Below, one piece after another: positions 42,008 through 49,917 of a stretch of DNA of 64,000 nt. Both the position numbers and the translations under genes were made by a program. Below the pieces are notes generated by a model that saw nothing but the letters and a program-made list of their open reading frames with translations, ran no database searches and was not told the origin of the DNA. Origin of the DNA: Oscillospiraceae bacterium (GTDB lineage Bacteria > Bacillota > Clostridia > Oscillospirales > Acutalibacteraceae); NCBI GenBank assembly GCA_902792905.1, contig CADBBH010000008.1, positions 97,635-161,634 of the forward strand. The letters are read 5' to 3'. Position 1 is the first letter of the stretch. The number at the start of each line of letters is the position of its first letter.

Positions 42008-43891
42008 TCAAAGACTCCTTTCAGCTTTTTCTTTTGCCTCGGTAATAGGGTTTGCGGCAATCTCAGCCTTCTTTTCATTCAGCTTTTTCAGTACAGACGG
42101 CTTTTTCTCCGATTTCGCAGCCGCCACGGTTTTTACCGCCTCCGTTTCCTTCTTGACTCCGTTGTTGATCACGCCGTCAATCATATCGGCATCATCTTCC
42201 ATTGACATTTCCGCGGCTTTCAGCGGATTTTTATCAAATCCGGGTATATCTTTGAATCCGGCGCTGTCAACGTAGTAATAGGATACATTACCGCTTGTGT
42301 TCAGGGCAACGATGTCGCTGACGGACAGAGAACGGTTTTCATAGTCAACCGGTTTTTCGGTATTGAGTTCATTGTAAATCTGACTGAGCATATTTTCCGC
42401 GTTTCCGTCTTTGCCGATAAGCGAACCCGAGTAAACAAACTCATAGTTTTCCTTATCAATCGGCATGTGCATCTTTTCAAGCACATCTGAACCTTCGTAT
42501 CGAATGGCTCTGTTTTCCGGCGTGTCTTTCAGCATATATACCGCATAACAGGGCTTGGGATTCTCAAGGAACTGTTTTTCTTTGTCTCTCACAGCGTCAA
42601 ACGCTTCGACCGTATCGGACATTCTTATCCATTCATCTCTTTCAATGCCCGAATATCCGTAATGGGATAACACATCGTCTTTGTCCGTCGCCAGTCCTTC
42701 CGTTCCGTCATCATAGAGCAGATAGACTTCACAACCTGCTTCAATCAGTTCAGCTGCTCTCTCTTTGGAAAGCGGAAGCATATTATCATCTGTGTATCCG
42801 TATTCCTGCATATCGGCAACGGATACCGTCGAGTCGGGCATTTTCATATTCTGAATTTCGGGCTCGGCAGGTGAGTTCTTTTCGGGAGCCGGTGCCTTTG
42901 AATCGGCAACCGTTTCAGTTGCTTTTTCTTCTGCCTCTTTTGTGACTTCTCTGGTAATGGCTCTGTAGTTTCTTTCAATAGAAGTAATAAGGCTTGAAGC
43001 TGTATCGTTGATGTTTTCAAGATAACCTTTTAACACCGAAATGTCTTTTCCCTGACTCCACGAAGCAAGATATCCGAAAGAGTTCGCGTCGGTATCTATT
43101 CCGAAATATTTACAGACGGAATATGCCACACTCTCCGCTTCAATCTCTTCAAATTTCTGCTCTTTCGGAACTTCTCCGGGCTTGTAGTTGTGCATCATTG
43201 AATGCGCTGTTTCGTGAATCATGGCGCAGACTGTCTGAACCTCACTCATTCCTTCACGAATGGAAATGCTCTGGTTTTCTCTTGAAAACAGTCCATCTGT
43301 ATTATCCTTAAGCGGTGCAAATTTCATAGGTACGGGAGCCGATTTCATCACTGCTTCCTTGAAATGCTCATAGTCTTTCACATTTCCTTTCAGTGTTGCC
43401 GCAAGCTGAGGCAATTCTCTGCCGTATGTCTGCGAAACATCAAATACCGTCACCGGCTTATACATCGGAATTGTCACCGTTTTGGTTTCAATAACGGGTT
43501 TGCCGTCTTTGCCGATAATTACCGCCTTTGTTTCGGGATCGACTTTTTCCTGTTCGATTTTCTTTTTGTATGGTGTCGGTGCGATAATCTTTATTCCGTG
43601 CTCACCCTGTTTGACCGTTCTGCCGAACTTATCTTTCCATTTATTGAAGCCCGCGACAAGCGTCGCGTCCGGTTTCTGCATATATATGAGCATGGTATTG
43701 TTGAGAGAGTAGTTATGGAACTGCGACATCGTGGAAAGATAGTTTTTGTAATTCTCGGATTCAAAAACCTCCTTGATTCCCGCCTCAATGCCGTCGGTAA
43801 TTTCCTTTAATCTCTCTTTGTTTGTTTTTCGTTCTTCCTGCGGAATCTGTTCTTTTACGGCTTCCGCAGTTTTTTCTTTTTCTTGGGGCAT
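42008..43891 (-). CDS. ArdC-like/metallopeptidase/YodL-DUF4316 fusion protein
   Basis: A 627-residue protein. Residues 25-110 form an ArdC N-terminal single-strand DNA-binding domain (YLSTMSQFHNYSLNNTMLIY, then GFNKWKDKFGRTVKQGEHGI). About residues 215-270 hold a zinc-protease motif (AMIHETAHSMMH with a downstream EIEAESVAYSVC). The C-terminal half has a YodL-type domain (YAVYMLKDTPENRAIRYEGS) and a DUF4316-like region, ending in KKPSVLKKLNEKKAEIAANP and a basic tail. ArdC proteins protect incoming plasmid DNA from restriction. AGGAGG precedes the ATG. Confidence 0.85.
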   Translation of the reverse strand: MPQEKEKTAEAVKEQIPQEERKTNKERLKEITDGIEAGIKEVFESENYKNYLSTMSQFHNYSLNNTMLIYMQKPDATLVAGFNKWKDKFGRTVKQGEHGIKIIAPTPYKKKIEQEKVDPETKAVIIGKDGKPVIETKTVTIPMYKPVTVFDVSQTYGRELPQLAATLKGNVKDYEHFKEAVMKSAPVPMKFAPLKDNTDGLFSRENQSISIREGMSEVQTVCAMIHETAHSMMHNYKPGEVPKEQKFEEIEAESVAYSVCKYFGIDTDANSFGYLASWSQGKDISVLKGYLENINDTASSLITSIERNYRAITREVTKEAEEKATETVADSKAPAPEKNSPAEPEIQNMKMPDSTVSVADMQEYGYTDDNMLPLSKERAAELIEAGCEVYLLYDDGTEGLATDKDDVLSHYGYSGIERDEWIRMSDTVEAFDAVRDKEKQFLENPKPCYAVYMLKDTPENRAIRYEGSDVLEKMHMPIDKENYEFVYSGSLIGKDGNAENMLSQIYNELNTEKPVDYENRSLSVSDIVALNTSGNVSYYYVDSAGFKDIPGFDKNPLKAAEMSMEDDADMIDGVINNGVKKETEAVKTVAAAKSEKKPSVLKKLNEKKAEIAANPITEAKEKAERSL

Positions 43892-43911
43892 AGTTTACCT
43901 CCTGTTTTTTT

Positions 43912-44553
43912 TCATTTAATTTCAACCACTTGGTATTCACCGAACCGGAACAGCCAGTCATACGCTTCGGCTTCGGTTCCGTCATAGAAAACATCAATGT
44001 GTTTTCCTTTGACACCGCCGCCGATATCGCAGGCAAAAAGCTTAAGCACCTGTCCGTTATCTCCGTAAACAACAACCGTGCTGCCAAGAGGAATCACATT
44101 GGGATCAACTGCACAGGTTTGGAGATGCCTTGAAGTCACTCCCGTTGAGGTTTGGTATCCCCATTCCTCATCGGGAATATATGCGGTGATTCGATATCTT
44201 TCGCCTGATGATGATTGTGAAGTTAAAGCTGCTTCTGTTTCTTCCTGTTTTGGGATTTTCAGGCTTTTTCCCCCTATTTCACCCTGCTCAGCGGGAATTT
44301 CCTCCTTTTTCGTACTTTCATGTTCGGTAAAGGAAACGGTTGTTGATTCGGATGATGTGATTTCTTCTCTGTTTTCTTCGGTTTCCGGTTCGGTCGGAAT
44401 CATCAGATATTCAATCCAGTCTTTCTTTGTTGTATGCACATAGGTTGAACTGTCATCAATATCTATCGGGAGTTTGCTGTCTCTGTAAACCTTTGCCGCC
44501 GTCAGCGAAAGGACGGCGGCAAGAATTGCGGAAATCCATGCGATTATCTTCAT
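43912..44553 (-). CDS. 3D-domain protein, putative peptidoglycan hydrolase
   Basis: A 213-residue protein with an N-terminal membrane helix (IIAWISAILAAVLSLTAAKV), a Ser/Thr/Glu-rich linker (about 45-110) and a C-terminal 3D domain. The latter shows YRITAYIPDEEWGYQTSTGV ... VDPNVIPLGSTVVVYG and ACDIGGGVKGKHIDVF with its conserved Asp residues. This is the fold of MltA-type lytic transglycosylases and YabE/Rpf-like enzymes. It probably opens the wall locally for the mating channel. The ATG overlaps the TopB stop and has AAGGAG before it. Confidence 0.8.
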   Translation of the reverse strand: MKIIAWISAILAAVLSLTAAKVYRDSKLPIDIDDSSTYVHTTKKDWIEYLMIPTEPETEENREEITSSESTTVSFTEHESTKKEEIPAEQGEIGGKSLKIPKQEETEAALTSQSSSGERYRITAYIPDEEWGYQTSTGVTSRHLQTCAVDPNVIPLGSTVVVYGDNGQVLKLFACDIGGGVKGKHIDVFYDGTEAEAYDWLFRFGEYQVVEIK

Positions 44554-46277
44554 ACGGAGTTCTCCTTTTTGAAAGCGGCAATCAAATCTGAAATATATTC
44601 GGTAACACTCTCCATAAAGCTCTCGGGCGACAGTTCACCTTTTTCAACCTGTTTGAGCTTCTGTTCCCACTCGGCGGTAAGAGAGGCAGACTTCAATGAT
44701 TCGGGCAATACCGAAACAAGATTGATTCCCGTTTCATCGGGAATGAGTTTCTTCCCTTCTCTTCTGACATAACCGCTTGAAATGAGTTTTTCGATAACCT
44801 CGGCTCTTGTGGCGGGTGTTCCGATTCCCTGTCTCTCAGCGTCATCCGGGATTTCACCTTTTCCCGCTGTTTCCATAGCGGAAAGCAAAGTATCTTCGGT
44901 ATATTCCTTTTTGGGCTTTGTTTTACCTTCTTTTACTTGTGCTTCAAAACCTTTTAAGTTTTCACCGACTTCAAACATAAACGGTTTATCATCAACTGCT
45001 TCTTTACCCTCAAACAGCTTCCAGCCGACCTGCTTTACAAAAGTCTGTTTCGCTTTGAATTCGCATTCGCCGCAGATGAATTTGTAGGTAACGGTTTCAC
45101 AGATGTAATCATCGGACGCCGCTTCAAGCAGTCTTTTCATAACAAGGAAGATGATCTTCTTTTCTCCCTGAGGCAGCGAAGTTAAATCATAACCGTCTAT
45201 ACTCACCGTTGGAATAATGGCGTGATGATCCGATACCTTTCCGCTGTCGCAGAGAACAGAAGCGTTCAACTTGTTCAAATCACTCACAATCTTCAAAACG
45301 CTTGAACAGGGAGAAAACAGCTTTTCGGCTGTTTCCTCCATATCATCGGTAAGATACATGGAATCTGTTCTCACATAGGTGCAGAGTTTTCTTTCATACA
45401 GTGACTGTGTGTAATCCAGCGTCTGCTGAGCGGTAAAACCGTAAACGCGGTTGGTGTCCCTTTGCAGTGAAGTCAGGTCATAAAGGAGCGGAGCTTTTTC
45501 CCTGTGTTCTTCCGAAACAGCGGATTCAAATACAACGGGTTCACTCAGACATTTTTGTTTCAAAGCCTCCGCTTCTTCTTTCGTCTTGAATTTGTCGGAT
45601 ACAAGAGAAGTGTTTTCATCTTTGAGTTCAACTGTATAGAAAGATTCGGGTTTGAAGCTGTTGATTTCATCCTGTCTTTCCGTAATGAAAGCGAGAGTGG
45701 GTGACAGGACTCTTCCGGCACGGTAGGTTTTTCCGTAAGCAAGGGTGAGTAATCTTGAAATATTCATACCCACAAGCCAGTCGGCTTTCGCTCTGCATTC
45801 GGCAGCATCATACAGACTGTCATACTCTTTGCCGGGCTTCAGATTCTTGAATCCTTCTCTGATTGCTTCATCTTCCAGTGAAGAAATCCACAGGCGTTTC
45901 ATCGGCTTTCGGCAGCCGGTGATTCTGTAAACGGTTCTGAAAATCCGTTCACCCTCTCTGCCTGCGTCACAGGCATTTATAACTTCCGATACATCTGAAC
46001 GGTTCATCAGGCTTTTGAGAATCTTTAACTGTTCTTTCTTTTTGCCGTCAATACTATATTTCCATTCTTTCGGAACAATCGGCAGATCATCCAAACTCCA
46101 TTTGGCGTATCTCTCATCATAGCTTTCGGGATAACACAGTTCCGCAAGATGACCGATACACCAGGAAACGATATATCCGTTTCCTTCACGGTATCCCTTG
46201 CATTTCTTATCCGCACCGATGACATTCGCTATACTCACAGCTACCGAAGGTTTCTCGGCAATAACAAGTTTAAGCAT
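44550..46277 (-). CDS. topB: DNA topoisomerase III (TopB-like)
   Basis: A 575-residue type IA topoisomerase. It begins with the TOPRIM domain (LKLVIAEKPSVAVSIANVIG; acidic DAGREGERIFR near residue 105), then the central domain with the active-site Tyr in LCTYVRTDSM (about residue 299) and PATRAEVIEKLISSGYV. The Cys-rich C-terminal zinc domains of chromosomal TopA are absent. Element-borne TopB relaxes DNA during transfer. The start used is the ATG that overlaps the stop of the DUF4366 gene; a longer in-frame extension lies inside that gene. Confidence 0.92.
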   Translation of the reverse strand: MLKLVIAEKPSVAVSIANVIGADKKCKGYREGNGYIVSWCIGHLAELCYPESYDERYAKWSLDDLPIVPKEWKYSIDGKKKEQLKILKSLMNRSDVSEVINACDAGREGERIFRTVYRITGCRKPMKRLWISSLEDEAIREGFKNLKPGKEYDSLYDAAECRAKADWLVGMNISRLLTLAYGKTYRAGRVLSPTLAFITERQDEINSFKPESFYTVELKDENTSLVSDKFKTKEEAEALKQKCLSEPVVFESAVSEEHREKAPLLYDLTSLQRDTNRVYGFTAQQTLDYTQSLYERKLCTYVRTDSMYLTDDMEETAEKLFSPCSSVLKIVSDLNKLNASVLCDSGKVSDHHAIIPTVSIDGYDLTSLPQGEKKIIFLVMKRLLEAASDDYICETVTYKFICGECEFKAKQTFVKQVGWKLFEGKEAVDDKPFMFEVGENLKGFEAQVKEGKTKPKKEYTEDTLLSAMETAGKGEIPDDAERQGIGTPATRAEVIEKLISSGYVRREGKKLIPDETGINLVSVLPESLKSASLTAEWEQKLKQVEKGELSPESFMESVTEYISDLIAAFKKENSV

Positions 46278-46989
46278 TGACATCACCGTCTTCCGAACTG
46301 CTGTAGATGTCATACATATCCTCGTCCTCGTTTACGGTTTCTTCCTCTTCATCGTCACCGTAATCCTCTGTATCCTCAACTGCAGGCTTCTGTTTGGTTC
46401 CTTTATCTCTGAACTTGAACCAATACAGAGCAAAACCGCCGCCTGCGAGAATCAGAACAATCACGACAGCGGAGCCGCTCTTGGAGTTTTTTCCCTTCGG
46501 TTTAACCTTGTCTTCCTGTTCATCCCCGGTATCTTCTGTCTGCTCCTCGGAAGGCTTTTCGGTCGTTGTTTCCTTTTCCGGCGCTTCCTCTCCCAAAAGA
46601 GCAAGCAGATCCGCTTCATCCACCATATTCAGGAAATGGACATTATCCGTATTCCCGTCACGGTCAACGATGATATAGAAGGTGTTGCCGGATTTGGTGG
46701 TAACGGTCAGGAACTGCTTCTGCTGCACCTTATCGCTGCCCTCTGATTCAATCTGGGAATAATCATCGACAAGGGTCAGGTTTCCGTCAGGCGTCAGCTG
46801 ATAAGTATTGTTTTCACCGGTCTGCGGAAGCTCGACATCCTCTTCCGAAATCTTGATTGAGGCGATGTATTCGGGAATATCCGTCTTTCCGCTTTCATCG
46901 CTCGCGTAATACTCCGCGGCATAAGACGGAAAACAAAAAGCCGCCGTCATCACAACAGCGGCGAACAAACTGAGTATTCTTTTTATCAT
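46270..46989 (-). CDS. DUF4366-type membrane protein of the transfer operon
   Basis: A 239-residue protein with a signal peptide (residues 1-24), an extracellular domain (LTVTTKSGNTFYIIVDRDGN, then VHFLNMVDEADLLALLGE), a Glu/Thr-rich stalk, one transmembrane helix (SAVVIVLILAGGGFALYWF) and an acidic cytoplasmic tail. This matches the DUF4366 (CD1107-like) family of Tn1549-type conjugation modules. It overlaps DUF4315 upstream (ATGA) and TopB downstream. Role unknown, probably a structural part of the mating complex. Confidence 0.85.
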   Translation of the reverse strand: MIKRILSLFAAVVMTAAFCFPSYAAEYYASDESGKTDIPEYIASIKISEEDVELPQTGENNTYQLTPDGNLTLVDDYSQIESEGSDKVQQKQFLTVTTKSGNTFYIIVDRDGNTDNVHFLNMVDEADLLALLGEEAPEKETTTEKPSEEQTEDTGDEQEDKVKPKGKNSKSGSAVVIVLILAGGGFALYWFKFRDKGTKQKPAVEDTEDYGDDEEEETVNEDEDMYDIYSSSEDGDVNA

Positions 46990-47252
46990 TCTGTGCTTTC
47001 AGCCTCCTTCTTTTTCTTTTCTTTGTTTTCTTTAAGGAAAGCCACAAGGTCTTCGGGAGTAAGATTCAACTGACGGCAGATAAGTCCGTATTCACCATCT
47101 TCGATTTCCCGAAGCTTTTCGTTTGCCTTGCGCTTTCTCTTTTTTAAATCTTCATTCTTTTCTGTCAGGCTTTTGATTTTCTCATCGTTCTGACTGATTT
47201 TCTTATCAATGTCATCAATCTCAGCCTTGAGTTTTTCTTTGTTTGTATTCAT
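46986..47252 (-). CDS. DUF4315-family coiled-coil protein
   Basis: An 88-residue protein, nearly all coiled coil (IDDIDKKISQNDEKIKSLTE, then NEDLKKRKRKANEKLREIED), with a short C-terminal LNLTPEDLVAFLKE. This is the DUF4315 pattern. GGAGGTGCTT precedes the ATG; a GTG two codons earlier is possible. It is always found between the NlpC/P60 and DUF4366 genes in this type of module. Confidence 0.85.
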   Translation of the reverse strand: MNTNKEKLKAEIDDIDKKISQNDEKIKSLTEKNEDLKKRKRKANEKLREIEDGEYGLICRQLNLTPEDLVAFLKENKEKKKKEAESTE

Positions 47253-47264
47253 AAGCACCTCCGT

Positions 47265-49016
47265 TTAAGGATTCGGCAGTCTGCCGCAGGAGTAATAATG
47301 GCTGTTCCAGTAACTTGTATCATAAGATTCATACTGAATCGGATCACCGGCATCAACCATAATCCTGTTGACAGGATCAACGATAATACCGACATGGGAA
47401 CAGAGCGTTCCGCTGTTGTAGGTGCCGGAAAAGAATATGAGGTCGCCGGGCTTAACGTTTGCCTTTGAAACAGGTGTGCACTTGTAATAAAGCTGTGTGG
47501 CGGTGAGCCTACCGAAATTCCAGCCGCTGTGGTTCACAACCCAGGAAACATAACCCGAACAGTCAAATGATGTTGAAGGCGAACTGCCGCCGAACACATA
47601 GGGATAGCCGACATATTTGTCCGCTTCTTCCATCATTTTCGCAAACCTTTCATCGCCCATATATGAAACGGGAATATCATAATGCTGCGCTTCACCGTCA
47701 TACTTTCCGATGTATTCCGAATCAGGAAACAAATCCTCTCTGTTGCCGAGCGTAGCCATATATATCGAATACATACTCAGTTGACCTTCGCTGAGCATCT
47801 GCGACGGCACATGAGAAAGATTGTTGTTTCTGAGAGTAACATAACAGATAAAGTAATCGTATGGCACTCTTACCGTATATGATTCCATTGTCTGATAAGT
47901 ATTGCCGTCGGCATCTACAACTGTCACATATCTGTATCTTGTCTCATATCTGTAACGGGTTTCTTTTACAACCCTGAATGAGAAGTTGTATTGTTTTCCG
48001 AATGCTGCTCGCAGTTCACTCTCCACTTCATCGAGCGTAAATTCTCCGTCATGGAGAGCGGATAGCATAGAGATAAGCACATACGGATCGTGACCGATTT
48101 CATCAAGGTCATAATGATATTCATCATAACTGTGAGTGCTTTCAAAGTTATCAATCTTTGACTGCAAATCAGCTTCAAGCTGACAGTATGCCTGCTCCGC
48201 GTTCAGCATATCCTCATCTTCGGATGCATAGGTGCTGAGTGTAACTCCGCCTGTCGTGCTTTGAACAAGAACCGTTCCTGTAGATGATAAAACACCGACA
48301 CCGATAATAATTGCAAGAACAACACCGAGAGCAATGGCGACAAGACCTTTATGCTCCGCAACATATTCAACAACCTTATTCCTTGTTTCTTCGGTTGCCT
48401 TCTTTGCCGATTTCTTAACGGAATCGCCTAAAGAGGAAACAGAAGCGGATGCGGAAGAACCGTGCTTCGCGGCGTAGTATTCTTTGCGTATTTCCTGCTT
48501 CTGTCTCCACCTTGAATACGGATTGGATTTTGCTTCGGGATGTTCCGCTTTGTATGAAGCATATCTTTCTTTCAGGTTTTCATGGTCAATTCTCTGCTCA
48601 TTTCTCACAGCGGTCCGTTCTTCACGAATCTGTGATTTCCGGGATTCATCCGTTACTTTTCTGTTTTTTCTGCGTTCATAGGTTTTGACGGTTCTTGTGG
48701 TGTTTTCAACCTGTCTTGAGCCTTCATTGACAGCCTGAACCGAAACATTATCTTCGGAGTCGCTTTCTGTTTTTTGCCGTATTCTGTTTGTTAACGCTTT
48801 ACCCGGTAATTCTTTACCATAGCTGCCATCATCATTTCTGAGCTTCTTTGACAGTTTCGGCCTGTTCTCTTCAAAAACAAGACGCTTCTTCGTCTTCATT
48901 TCTTTCTTTGGTTTCTTGCCCTTTTTTGTCTTTTCGGTTTCTTCGGCAAGCTTATCCGCCTTCTTACCGCTTAACTCTTCCTCTGTGAAATTGAGTTTGT
49001 GCTTACGCTTCGGCAT
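47265..49016 (-). CDS. NlpC/P60 peptidoglycan hydrolase of the conjugation module (CD1108-like)
   Basis: A 583-residue protein. A long basic cytoplasmic N-terminus (about 1-210) precedes one transmembrane helix (LVAIALGVVLAIIIGVGVL). An extracellular domain follows (including ETRYRYETRYRYVTVVDADG), then a C-terminal NlpC/P60 endopeptidase with Cys in SFDCSGYVSWVV (about 485) and His in CSHVGIIVD (about 540). It should cut peptide cross-links of the wall to let the channel through. The ATG used lies 14 bases before the stop of the BRO-type gene. It is homologous in plan to VirB1/TcpG-like hydrolases. Confidence 0.9.
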   Translation of the reverse strand: MPKRKHKLNFTEEELSGKKADKLAEETEKTKKGKKPKKEMKTKKRLVFEENRPKLSKKLRNDDGSYGKELPGKALTNRIRQKTESDSEDNVSVQAVNEGSRQVENTTRTVKTYERRKNRKVTDESRKSQIREERTAVRNEQRIDHENLKERYASYKAEHPEAKSNPYSRWRQKQEIRKEYYAAKHGSSASASVSSLGDSVKKSAKKATEETRNKVVEYVAEHKGLVAIALGVVLAIIIGVGVLSSTGTVLVQSTTGGVTLSTYASEDEDMLNAEQAYCQLEADLQSKIDNFESTHSYDEYHYDLDEIGHDPYVLISMLSALHDGEFTLDEVESELRAAFGKQYNFSFRVVKETRYRYETRYRYVTVVDADGNTYQTMESYTVRVPYDYFICYVTLRNNNLSHVPSQMLSEGQLSMYSIYMATLGNREDLFPDSEYIGKYDGEAQHYDIPVSYMGDERFAKMMEEADKYVGYPYVFGGSSPSTSFDCSGYVSWVVNHSGWNFGRLTATQLYYKCTPVSKANVKPGDLIFFSGTYNSGTLCSHVGIIVDPVNRIMVDAGDPIQYESYDTSYWNSHYYSCGRLPNP

Positions 49017-49644
49017 TGCAGTCAGCGACCAGCACAGCGGCTTTGACAAAAAGCTCCGGATTCTCGAGAGCTTTGCTTATTGCCTCAATGAGGAAATCAT
49101 AAGCGTCCAGCGCTTTTTCAAAACCTTCAATGAAATCTTTGCCGAGATAATTGTATGTGGCTTCGTCAAAATCGGGGATTTCTGGAGCGTTATTTTTCTC
49201 AATCAGTTCAAGATATCCTTCGTCGTGTTCATCATCGGGGAAAATATCAAGTTCATCCTCTTCATCGTCGTAATCATCTTCGTAATCTTCCTCTTCGCAG
49301 CCAGCGAAATCATTTTCGATGTCACAGAAGAAATCATCGGTTACACACTCGATATATTCGCAGATGTCGCAGGGATCGGATTCGGCTGAGTTTTCGCAGA
49401 GACGGCAGATATCCTCCTGACCGATGAAATTAAGTCTCTGAACGCCGCCGTCGGTATTGAAGCATATTTTTGAAATATGCCTGCAAAGGTTGCGGACGCT
49501 TCTGCCGGGGTCTTTGAAACCGAACATCTTAGCCACGTCCTTTGCACAATAGAGAAGCTCGTCTTCCGAGGGGTTGTACCAAAGGCGCAGTGTTCCGTAA
49601 ACCTCGCTGTCAATCGTTGCTCTGATTTCTGTGTTTTTTGTCAT
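49003..49644 (-). CDS. BRO-N-like protein with acidic middle
   Basis: A 213-residue protein with an N-terminal BRO-type domain (GTLRLWYNPSEDELLYCAKD, then VAKMFGFKDPGRSVRNLCRH). A very acidic low-complexity middle follows (EEEDYEDDYDDEEDELDIFP), then a helical C-terminus. BRO-N domains bind DNA in phages and mobile elements. AAAGGAG precedes the ATG. A hairpin terminator lies just upstream, so expression of this gene and the downstream operon may be attenuated. Confidence 0.7.
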   Translation of the reverse strand: MTKNTEIRATIDSEVYGTLRLWYNPSEDELLYCAKDVAKMFGFKDPGRSVRNLCRHISKICFNTDGGVQRLNFIGQEDICRLCENSAESDPCDICEYIECVTDDFFCDIENDFAGCEEEDYEDDYDDEEDELDIFPDDEHDEGYLELIEKNNAPEIPDFDEATYNYLGKDFIEGFEKALDAYDFLIEAISKALENPELFVKAAVLVADCNAEA

Positions 49645-49677
49645 AATTTTGTTCTCCTTTCCCGCCCGAAAGGGCGC

Positions 49678-49713
49678 AAAAAAGCAGCCCGTTTACGAAT
49701 AAACGAACTGCTT
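49678..49713 (-). terminator. Terminator/attenuator inside the transfer operon
   Basis: On the minus strand AAGCAGTTCGTTTA pairs with TAAACGGGCTGCTT across a TTCG tetraloop, followed by six T residues. It lies between VirB4 and the BRO-type gene, so read-through or antitermination would be needed for the downstream genes. Confidence 0.75.
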
Positions 49714-49718
49714 CTGTT

Positions 49719-49904
49719 TTAATAGATTGTTATTACCATTTCATCATGGTGTCTGAGATAGATATCCTCAAAATCAAAGTAAAGGCCGTAAATAGTCAAT
49801 ATTTCTTCCTGTAAATCATACAGTTTTTCAAGGATTCTCTCTTTACAGTTTTCAAATTCCTCTTCGGCGTTTGCGTTATAAAACTCGCGCTTGTCAGGTA
49901 TAGG
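49719..49904 (-). pseudogene. Small ORF after VirB4, start lost by frameshift
   Basis: The minus strand reads PIPDKREFYNANAEEEF, then CKERILEKLYDLQEEI and YGLYFDFEDIYLRHHDEM, and ends VITIY. It is a convincing 55-60-residue helical protein. No start codon is in frame: an ATG at the VirB4 stop (MKSGDDLYL) is one base out of frame, and a TGA lies just upstream. A one-base change would restore it. Alternatively an unusual start is used. Confidence 0.5.
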
Positions 49905-49917
49905 TCATCACCACTTT

